From: Ophioceras dolichostomum
Taxonomy: Eukaryota; Ascomycota; Sordariomycetes; Magnaporthales; Ophioceraceae
DNA length: 16,395 nucleotides
NCBI GenBank assembly: GCA_003049485.1
Contig: PYST01000564.1
Location: 1-16,395 of the forward strand
Reading direction: 5' to 3'
Each line of letters begins with the position of its first letter. Position 1 is the first letter of the stretch. Below, in pieces: positions 8,065-16,395 of the stretch. A program made the position numbers and the translations under genes. A model generated the notes under the pieces. It was given only the letters and a program-made list of their open reading frames with translations, did no database searches and was not told where the DNA came from.

Positions 8065-9260
8065 TATGAATGGCTTGATGCTTCCGGTTGTTGCGGCCTA
8101 TTTGATGTCGACTTATCGGTGTCGGGGGTATATTCGTGCTTGTTCTGTTTTTCTTCTTCGTCTTTCTAGAGCTGAGCACCTCGAGGTAGGCAACGAGTCT
8201 AGGGACAGAGCCGCCTGCAAACAAAAAAGTTTCGGTCGTCGCCTGGTCGGGTTTTCCGATGCCGGGTTTTTAGGAGTGAATTTTTGGCGAGGTGGTAAGG
8301 CTCAGCTGCACTGCCAGTCGTGGACACCAGCAAATGATTTGCGTCAAGGGTCTTCCTCTAGCGAAGCGGTCGGTGGCTCCTGTTTGTGGAGATCGCAAGG
8401 CGATAGGACTGTTCAACAAGAACGGTCGACCGATTCGTTCGGGCTGTGGTAATTTTTTTTTCGATTGAAAAGGTCGCCGATACGATCGATGATGTTCCGA
8501 CAAGAAGGTGATAAAAAAAAAGAAAAGTAAACGTAGGAGAAAAAGTGACGTGCGCTCTCAGCTCCTCCGGACGGCCCTAAACTGTCGGTCGGGGAGCGGT
8601 GGTTGTCTGAATCGGAGGGTATCCTCAGGCTAGGTCTGGAGAAACTATCAATTGATCCGTCCTTTGTTCCTACGGCGGACACGCGCCGCCTCTAGCGCAG
8701 CCGGGCTCCAGCGATAAGGGGCGTGGGGAAAGGGGCTTCTCACCCAATGTCGGTGACTGACGAAATTATTGTGGCCTCAGGCTTGATATTTTTCAGATAA
8801 TGTCGCCTCTCGAGATGCAGGAGTAGACGAACGACTTGCGAAGGATTTTTGAAAAGTTACGCACACGACAGTTGCGCAAACGCAGACGAAGCCCTTGATG
8901 CAGGGAGCATGTGTTCTGCAAGTTGTGCCGTTTACTATCGAGCCCTGAGAATATTGTCGGATGCCTGGAACATGGGAGCAGTGATCATCGGAGCTGAGCG
9001 AACGCCACAGTTTTTTTGGAACGTCCCGCCGCCGCCTCTCTCCCTGAGACAGATTCCTACTGCTAGGCATCCTTCCCGTTCTACATACACCTATTCCGTA
9101 AGAAGCTATCCCTCACGTGCGTGTCCGCAAATCACTCGCCGGTTTTTCCACTTTCACAGTGACGCCTCAGAGGATCTCGGAGGGCAAAAAGTGAAGCTCG
9201 GCACCGCACATATCAGCGATCAACCTGAAGAGCCATTGCATTGAACGTCCTTCAATCACT

Positions 9261-9296
9261 TCATGGCTCCTCACGGCTCCTCACAGCGCCTCGCAG
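9261..9296 (+). repeat. 10-bp tandem repeat (TCACGGCTCC type), about 3.5 units
   Basis: Units TCATGGCTCC, TCACGGCTCC, TCACAGCGCC and a partial TCGCAG follow each other with a 10-bp period. Confidence 0.75.
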
Positions 9297-9365
9297 ATTT
9301 TGGTGTACTTGTTACATGTGTGGCTGAATGTGGCGCCAGCTGGCACAATCGGCTTGCGTAGAAGC

Positions 9366-9387
9366 GCACGTGATATGTCACGTGTGC
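9366..9387. promoter_or_regulatory. Inverted pair of CACGTG sites
   Basis: CACGTGA-TATG-TCACGTG is a perfect 7-bp-arm inverted repeat with a 4-bp spacer, made of two E-boxes. The arm-plus-spacer CACGTGATATG is also found, inverted, in the tandem repeat of the LTR-like copy at 1815-1848. It lies about 1.3 kb upstream of the VPS74 start codon, so a promoter role is uncertain. Confidence 0.45.
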
Positions 9388-10145
9388 CCCCTCGAACCCT
9401 GTCTGGCCCCCAAAGAGCTTGTCTTGTAAGTCCTAGCGCCCAAAGTCTATTGCCTGATTCACTTGATTCCCGCAGGATCGGTTGCTCGTATGTATGTACG
9501 TAAGTAATTCAAACTGTTTTGTTTGTATGTATGGAACTCGCCACTGTCCCATCCATCCACGATAGAAGGCCACGACGCCGGCAGCCGGCACTGGCGGTTT
9601 CTGGTTCTCCCCCCTTCCCACCCCCGTTTCCGTCTCCCTGTCAAGTAGTTTTACGTCTGTCGGGAGGAGAGGAGATTCTGAGAGACGTCTCTGGATCTTC
9701 TCCCCACCAGCTCGCGAGATAAATCATGCTACAACAGGGCGGGCAAGGACAGAGTAATATATACCTCTAGCGGGAGATATCTCCGAGTGCTGAACTCGTA
9801 TTCGTATATCTTTTAGTAGTATTGAGCTTTTGGCATGGAAGAATTCTTCGTGAACAGTGTGAAACGAACTTAGGGGACTCTCTCCTCGTCGAAGAGTGGC
9901 TCTGAGTGCACACCTACATAGCTAGATAGGTACCTAGGGAACGTTGCGGTGGCTGGGGACTTATCCAGGTGACTACTACTAGACTAGGTCGGTAGGCAAC
10001 TCAGAGTTGCATTGAAGAAGTGGTAGTTGCTCAATCTGGGGGGTGGGATGTCAGACGGTAGACGAGGGAGGGGCACGGGGTATGCAAGTTTGGCAATGGG
10101 GAGAGAGGGAGAGAACAAGACAAGATAGTATGTCTAACCAGGTAG

Positions 10146-10161
10146 CTAGGTAGCTACCTAG
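10146..10161. repeat. 16-bp perfect palindrome of the CCTAGGTA family
   Basis: CTAGGTAGCTACCTAG equals its own reverse complement and overlaps TACCTAGGTA at 10155-10164. It lies in a 45-bp run built from AGGTA/TACCT words. Confidence 0.85.
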
Positions 10162-12080
10162 GTATGTAGGCAGGTACGTAAAGTAGAGGAGTCTTTGTTG
10201 AAGGATGGTGTAGTGTTTTTGTGCCGCGAAATGGAGCCGAGACGCCCACGTCTTGCCTCATGTTTGCCTTTCCGGAACTTCGGCGCCCTCCGATGGGTCG
10301 CATTCTCGGAGTGCACCGGAAAGGCGGCCTTAAATAGGGAGGAATCCTCCTGCTGACTAGGTAGGCTGGTGGTGTGGCTGGGTGGCTCACTCTACACCGA
10401 CTTGACGACCAGCTTGCCTGGTCTGGAAGCGGGAGAGGTCTTGGCGCTCAGCCGCACGTCAAGGCGTCTACCTGAGGTGTACTGTGTGCAGTGCGCGAAT
10501 GACAAAATGTAAATGTATGTAGGTTGTTTTATGTGGGAGAGCGGCGCGTCTGGCTCACGACCATGAGTGTCCAAGACGGCACGGAGGCCGGGCGCCCGGA
10601 CTTCCGGGGGCTCGGACGGACCTAGGTAGTACAACACCTGCCGCCGCTGCAGGAGAGGTCGTGCGGGATTACAAGGGAAAGAGAAAAACATGAAGAGTTT
10701 TTTTTTTTTGCTGCTGTGCTGCGTAAGGCTGTGCTGCAGAAGTGGATAGCCGTATGCGCGTATTTGTGTAGACGGATGAGTGCGTCATATAGAGGTAGGC
10801 AACACAAGAACTTGCGTCGTAGGGCAGATGAGTGAGTGGGCTGCCACTGGCAGCCCTCAGTTGATGCGGGCGAGGCTCGTACCACTACACCAGGAAAGGA
10901 CACCCGCATCGGCCGTTGGTCTTGGCAGCAGCGGCAGGCAATGAAATGTAAGCTAGCTGGCTTGGTTGTTGGTTGGGCGGATGGGAGGTGGAAGAAGTGG
11001 GAGGGGACGGGCTGTCGAGTACCGTTGAGTAGCAGGAGAGGAGGCAGAGAGTATACATCTCTGATGTAACGTACACCTCTGATGGTAATATGTCAGATAT
11101 TGGCTTAACGAAGACTCTAGAAAGAAAAATCGAAAAGGGATTGGCTCGCCCTATTGGGCGTCGTGCCGGTGACAAGTTGGGAAGGGTTACACATGCTGAC
11201 TGGCATTTGCTATCTGGTCGTACCTGGGTCCTGCAGTCAGCCTTAGGGGTTTTGGGGGCCAACCAAGCGGGAGGCAGGACGAAGTCCGCTCCCCCAGTTC
11301 AGTCTCTCTCCTTCTCCTTGGCGGATCCTCCATCCTCCCACATACAACAGACAAAATGATGGGACTTGTGACGGTCCTTCTTGTGGTGAGGTGTGTGTCT
11401 GTGTGTGTTTCCGTGTCGTAGGATTTGATGTACAGGCATTTTTGGCACTGAGACGGCGGCGACGTTGGAAGAGGCAGCAAGGCCCGTCCCAATATCGATT
11501 GGCTACCGCAGAGTCTAGAGCGAGAGCTGATCACAGAGTCACACGTCCGTCCGTCTGCGACCCTCGTCTCTGTTCGCGCCTTCTGCGTCTCGGATAACCG
11601 CGGTACGGTCACAGCGCAGGTGCGGAAAGGGAACCCCGATGGCCCAATATCCTTTTGTGTTTCCTTCTGCCTTGACACCCAGCGGCGGTTAAAAGACTTT
11701 CAGGTGACCAGCACATGGGTAGGTACCTGTATACAACCAAGTAGTGGAGATTATGGATGTTCAAAAAAAAATTTCTGAATGGACGGTGTGCGCAAATTGA
11801 TGTGACATGATTTGCTGAAAGGGGCAACAAGATGCCACTTGGCCCTCCATAGGTATACAAGGAAAAAGAAATGACAGGCCAGCCTGTTGTTTATTGCTTG
11901 TCTATTGTCGTTTGGGTATCATTCATGATGATGGTGACAGTGATAATGATGGTCATGGTTGTGATGTGATGACGCTCTAAGAAATATATCGGAAATGAAA
12001 TGGGGCGAAAAAAAATACAAGCAAACTAAAGGGGGTTGGGTTGGGGTGAAAAAGAAGAGGGAATAATTCGAAGAAAGCGA

Positions 12081-13430
12081 TCATAGTCGAATGTTCAAGG
12101 TATCCTCGCCCCGGGCGCCTGTTCCGATCCAGTTCACCCACTGTAGCCTCAGCTTCCACGCGGCCGCGAGATACAGGGCCTCGTTGGCGCCGGCCTGGCG
12201 ACCGAGCTGCTCGAGGCTCCGGAGCGTGCGGAGGAAGGGCGCGTCGAGGTACTTGCCCCTGACGGCATCCCGCCGCCCGCGGAACTCGGAGAACAGGTTG
12301 TCCCAGGAGGGCTCCTCGTCGCCAGGCAGGTCCACGTCCGAAGCCAGGGAGGCGTCAAGAACGGGCCGCAGCTGGCTGATGTAGGTCAGGAGGGTGAGCA
12401 CCCAGACTCCGCGCACGAGGAGTGCGCCGTCGAGGGTTTGGAGGAGGGCGGTGGCGCTGTGGACCAGCGTGACGAGCTGGGCGAGGTGGATGTCGAATGC
12501 CGGGTGGCCTTTCTTGTGCGTCCCGCAGAGGAGGCGCACCGCCAGCGCCCCGAGCTGTCTGAGCTGATCGGCCGGGCGACGTAGGTCGAGTAGCTGGGCG
12601 TATTCTACGACCGCGGCCCTGGCGGCCTGGTTGGAGAGGACCAGATTGACGTGCTTAAATCCGGTTCCGCACTTCATGATGCCGCTGAAGCGGCCGTCGT
12701 ACGCCATTTTGGCGAGTATCGCGTCGGGCGTGGTGGCCGATTGCGAGGGGCTCGAAGGGCCGCTGGACAGTTGGGGATCGCGCAACAGGTCGTTCAGGGG
12801 ATGGCTCCAGTCAACTGCCGCGAGGACGAGCGACGCGGTAATGAGGATCGGGTTCTGTAGTTCGATTGCGTCGCCGAGGAGAATCAGGGGTTGCCCGAGC
12901 CCGCCGAACAAACCGAGGACTAGCGGCCTGTCGCCCCGGAACAGCTCCGAAGACATTAACGCCTGAATGTTGTGGTTTTTGAGGAGGAGCTGGAGGCTGA
13001 AGTAGTCCATGTACGCCCTCTGGAATCTGTGGCTGAAAGTCAGCACCTAAGAGACCTTAGAAATTTTGGTGCCGCGGGGCAGCAGCACACCATGGGGCGG
13101 GGGACCGATGGTGACTGGGAGATAGGGAGAGATCTGCTCATACCGTACGTCGCCCAAGAACCGCTGTCTATGCTCGAAAGTGTTGATCCTGCCCGGCGAG
13201 AGGCTCCACGAGGGGATAGAGTTCTTTTTCGCGTTGTAGAAGGATTCTAGTTGTTCCGGGGTGCCGTTCAAGTGAGCTATGGTCGACAGTCCATGGGGTA
13301 CGCAGTTGTGCTCGCCAACATCGCACAGCAGCGCTCGTTCGACATGATTCTGGGTCAGGAGGCCTCGGAGAGTCGCTATCGTCTCTGGACCGGGCCCGGC
13401 CGGCGGGTCCCGACTCGGAGACGGAATCAT
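12081..13430 (-). CDS. Questin-oxidase-like (DUF4243) family protein, divergent
   Basis: Exons 13430-13144 and 13032-12081 (minus strand) give 412 residues, normal for the family. Members such as GedK, MdpL and AflY act in fungal polyketide pathways, where oxidative (Baeyer-Villiger-type) ring cleavage has been assigned. Family landmarks in order: ETIATLRGLLTQNH (16-29), HNCVPHGLSTIAHLNGTPEQL (41-61), FLGDV (91-95), LFGGLGQPLILLGDAIEL (137-154), FDIHLAQLVT (275-284), LLVRGVWVLTLLTYI, and a C-terminal AAWKLRLQWVNWIGTG. Several positions where I recall histidine in the family hold other residues here (C43, G47, Q143, L147, Q281), so activity is doubtful or altered. The ATG has G at -3. No polyketide synthase, transporter or regulator lies within the window, so no pathway can be assigned. 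Unspliced transcript would stop after 127 residues. Confidence 0.82.
13033..13143 (-). other. Intron of the questin-oxidase-like gene (111 bp)
   Basis: The donor is GTATGA after GACGTACG. The branch site GCTGAC lies directly before TTTCAG, and the join makes GDVR-HRFQRAYMDYF (phase 2). An alternative, GTACGG donor (13148) with the TTAG acceptor ending at 13047, is also in frame and would give GD-VLTFSHRFQ. I prefer the first because of its donor and branch site. Confidence 0.7.
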
Positions 13431-14468
13431 GGCGGGGAGGTATAGTTTCGGACATGTAAAGAACGAGGGCGGTCGCGGAGAAAATCATCAGGAGAGCCTC
13501 TTTTCGGGGCAGGGTCCCCCCAGACTGTATCCCCGAAGCGATGAGTTTGAGGGGAAGAGAGACATGGCTGTTAAAAAGAAGGATGGGGGATGGGGTAATG
13601 TAAAAAGGAAAGGAGCGAGGATCAGCGCGTGCGCGTTGGAGGCGGCCGAGCCCGCGAAGTAGGTTAGGTAAGTTCAGCCACTGAATGTAAAGGGGTGATA
13701 TGCACTCAGGAGATAAAGCTTCTGGCCGAAGAGGTCGGCCGAAGAGTGAGAAAATCAAATCGCCACACCCAAATTAAGGACACCAGGCATCAAGCGCCAT
13801 TGACCATGCATATGACTAGCAACACAAAATAGGAACCACCGGCGATGTTTCCAACCGCAGATAGTCATCAGTCGAATCCGGCGAGTCGGCAAGTAGTCAT
13901 CAGGAAAGATAGGCTGGCCCTAATGGTAACGAAGACATGACGTAGGCAGGGTGAATTGTAGACCGAGGACGAAAAGGACGGACGCCTAAACGTGAGTCTT
14001 TCGTAGAGTCAGTTGGGCCTTACCTGTATTAGTCCTTTTTCCCTAGAAGAGACCTCCTGGTGGTGAGAGCGGCTGACGGGGGGTCGCCGTGATGGGCCGC
14101 ACCATCCACACCCGTGCAGGACAGGGCAGGGCGGCGAACTTGTGGGTGAGGCTTAGGGCATTGTGGAGGGCAAGGCAACGTGGCGTCGTAGCGTGCTCGA
14201 ATCCGCCATGACGAGCCAAGAGAGGAAGCAGACAGAAAGAGAGAGGGAGAGAGGACAGACGCACACCGGCAAGCACCGACGTGCCCACCACACCTGCTGA
14301 CAGGAGGAGCCATGTCTAACGATCTATGCGCCAATGATCAGGCAGAAGCACAACTATCAGGCTGGCTTCCGCGGCATGCAGAACCGTGCACGCCGGAGAC
14401 TGGAGTCACACCCTGCCCTCCGGTGTCCGAAGAGAATTTTCGAACAATGGCGAGGAGGTCGGAGGTGA

Positions 14469-14490
14469 GAACTCATCATGAACTCATCAT
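14469..14490 (+). repeat. 11-bp tandem dimer (GAACTCATCAT)
   Basis: Two exact adjacent copies, 14469-14479 and 14480-14490. Confidence 0.9.
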
Positions 14491-15126
14491 CCCGCCGCTG
14501 AGGGGCTCAGCCATCGGAGGGTGAGGAGAGAAGAAAAGGGAGAGGCTATTCTGGCCGATGAACGAACGGGTCATCCGCCCGCCGGCCCTTCCTTTAAGAA
14601 GACGAAGGCGAGGGATGATGGCGTACGGGCAATGAGAGTCCGACCTACCTAACTGGCTGGTCCAGAGCTGGGCATGGAGCTGGGCCAGCAAGCGAGGCGG
14701 GCGGTGAGATGTTCGACCTCATCGCCCCAGAAAGGACTGGGTGACACCAGCCAAAGAGAGGTCATATACACATAAAACAGAAAAATCGCCCCGTAAGAAG
14801 GGCCGGCTACAAATAGTCAGATGGGTGAGATCTGAAACAAAGATGGAGAAGAAGAAAAAAAAAATCCCGCTAGATGACGGGCATTCATTCAACAGCATCC
14901 CACCAAGATCGATCGCCGGATGGATAGACCGAGGGGTTTTGCGTCAAGAGAAATTTGCCTCAGGTGCACGCAACCTGCCTAAGCCGCGAGCTGAAAAAAA
15001 GGGAGTCTGGTTTAGCGAGCGGGTTGGAAGGCGAGAGAAGAGGGGGGTATTGTAGGCATCCTGCTTTCTCTTTCTTGGGCTCTGCTCGGTTGCCTTCTTG
15101 GATTCATCGGCCACGAAAGACTCCTC

Positions 15127-15146
15127 GGCTCAGTCAGGCTCAGTCA
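15127..15146 (+). repeat. 10-bp tandem dimer (GGCTCAGTCA)
   Basis: Two exact adjacent copies, 15127-15136 and 15137-15146, followed by the palindrome GGCCC-GTGA-GGGCC. Confidence 0.85.
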
Positions 15147-16381
15147 GGGCCCGTGAGGGCCATTCCATGCCCGCCCCCGAGCGGTCTGTCCCATTGGCCC
15201 TGCATCACTGCCGTGCAGAATATTGAAATTCGCCAGTTAGCCAAGATGGTCCGGAAAGGCACAACGGCACAACCGCGCGGTGGATGGGCAAGACAGGCGA
15301 AGCGGGCTGCCGCCAATCCGGGGGAGAGGAGAGGAGGGGGAAGGATAGCGGGCGGGAATCCTATGGTACCGTATGCAGGTCACAGATGAAATGCACGGAT
15401 GGTATGTAGCTCGCAGGCTCGGTACTGAGGTGGACATCCATTTACCTGCCGCTTCATGTTCCCTTCCATCATCCATGTCCCCACCAGCCAAAACGGGCCA
15501 GCTGCCAGCTTGCCAGCCAAGAAAGATGGGACGGAATCTTTCCAATGATGATCGACCGTCATCAACCGCCGTAGGGCTGGTCAACGCCGCTGCTGCCCGC
15601 CATCGCCGCCGCAGAGGAGCAGGACGGCCGGCGCCGCCGCCAAATAAGCCGGGAGCAAAGATGGAGGGAAGGGAGGGAGTACAGTACAACAGCAGCGGGC
15701 ATTTTGCTCCTGGGAGAGAAAAATTCGTAAAGGAGCCGATCGCGATGTGATGCCAAAAGGACCTTCACAAGGACAGAGCGCCGGCAACAGAGAGCCGGCA
15801 ACAAACAGCCTGGCAATTGTCAACCGGGGGGCAATTGGGGTTCAAGATTGGGGTTCAATATTGGGGGCCCTCAAATCGCCCCCCTCCCTCTCACTCCCAT
15901 CGTCACCATCACCGTCACCCTGTTGCGTCAAACGTATATTTTATGGTGCTTATGATAATAATCGTGATGGTGATAATGGGCAAAATTGGGGGCGAAAAGG
16001 GCGGGACGGCACGCGGAAATCGCAATCGAAAAATCAGCATCATCAATTGCTGACATAATATCCGATACAACGTGCACACAAGCATTTGGGGGCGTCATGA
16101 TGAGCACATGTGCGGTTTCTTTCACTCACTCCTCCTCACTTCTAATCACTTTGATCAACCCTCAAAAATAGAAGAAGGAGACGATATTTCCCTCTCTCTC
16201 TCACCTTCTTTCTCTCTCCAAATTTTGTCGTATCCAAGAACAGGAGCAGCGGAACCTCTTCTTTCCGGAGAGCGGATTACTAGAAGCCCTTTTTTTTTTA
16301 TTTCCCCCCTCAGCCCCCAAAAAATTAATGTCCCCGCAAAATTCTCTCTCCCTTTCACACCACTTTCACCACTGCACAATT

Positions 16382-16395
16382 ATGGCCAGTTGTAC
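16382..16395 (+). CDS. Possible start of a plus-strand gene at the right edge
   Basis: ATGGCCAGTTGTAC follows about 200 bases of CT-rich tracts and a CA-rich leader, with A at -3. This is the look of a fungal translation start, but only four codons are visible, so it is a hint rather than a gene call. Confidence 0.2.

Larger units (their letters stand above)
8065..12080. other. Long gene-poor stretch (about 4 kb)
   Basis: This includes the 5' flank of VPS74 and the 3' flank of the questin-oxidase-like gene. I inspected the open frames on both strands and none shows a domain or family motif. The stretch holds a CACGTG inverted repeat at 9366, a 10-bp tandem repeat at 9261, a cluster of CCTAGGTA-type palindromes (9931-10630), poly-T tracts, TG-rich sequence near 11388 and a GATG-rich stretch at 11920-11975. 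No tRNA or rRNA was recognised. Confidence 0.55.
13431..16381. other. Long gene-poor stretch (about 3 kb)
   Basis: The 5' flank of the questin-oxidase-like gene and the region up to the right edge. No open frame has a recognisable domain. Small repeats are seen at 14469 and 15127, and a 10-bp inverted repeat TCACCATCAC/GTGATGGTGA at 15903-15912/15964-15973. From about 16170 the sequence becomes CT-rich, like a fungal promoter or 5' UTR. Confidence 0.55.

Noticed and set aside
8849..9244. 131-codon plus-strand frame as a small secreted protein
   Set aside because: No hydrophobic signal peptide, no family motif, and the cysteines are few and unpatterned.
10845..10920. tRNA-like word GGTGTAGTGGTA on the minus strand
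   Set aside because: It resembles a D-arm, but there is no T-arm (GTTCRA) and no acceptor stem can be closed.
11918..11975. GATG-rich stretch as a coding repeat
   Set aside because: Imperfect ATG/GTG words with stops in all useful frames; plain simple sequence in the 3' flank of the questin-oxidase-like gene.
1..16395. CRISPR array, phage, operon or other prokaryotic system
   Set aside because: Spliced genes, fungal protein families and long intergenic spacers show this is fungal nuclear DNA. No regularly spaced repeats are present.

Overview
This window is filamentous-ascomycete (Pezizomycotina) nuclear DNA, most likely from a Sordariomycete. The evidence is short GT-AG introns with RCTRAC-like branch sites, a HET-E/NWD-type WD40 receptor tail, a chromodomain Gypsy remnant with RIP-compatible substitutions, a questin-oxidase-like protein, GC-rich coding sequence and long AT/CT-tract-rich intergenic DNA. 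The species cannot be read from the sequence.

Layout. (1) 1-566 (+): the 3' end of a fungal NLR-type (NACHT/NWD) gene, with two near-identical 42-codon WD40 repeats, a degenerate third blade and the usual C-terminal cap. (2) 1080-1950: remains of a chromovirus (Ty3/Gypsy) element on the minus strand, made of an LTR, a polypurine tract, a chromodomain broken by an in-frame stop, and a second, diverged LTR-like copy carrying small tandem repeats. (3) 2713-4730 (+): RRP14/SURF6, a nucleolar ribosome-biogenesis factor, with three coding exons of which the first is only 7 codons. (4) 6387-8064 (-): VPS74 (GOLPH3 family), with four exons that can be placed to the base. (5) 12081-13430 (-): a two-exon questin-oxidase-like (DUF4243) protein that lacks several of the histidines I recall as typical of the family. 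(6) The last bases, at 16382, may hold the start codon of another plus-strand gene, but this is only a hint.

The genes do not form a pathway. RRP14 and VPS74 are conserved housekeeping genes, while the left edge (NLR plus transposon remains) and the isolated questin-oxidase-like gene look accessory. No polyketide synthase or other cluster gene accompanies the latter. About 4 kb (8065-12080) and 3 kb (13431-16381) hold no gene I can support. The intergenic DNA and one intron carry a dispersed palindrome, ACCTAGGT, at four exact sites. I found no convincing undescribed system. The most useful second looks are the questin-oxidase-like protein with replaced histidines, the homogenised WD40 repeats, and the transposon remnant.
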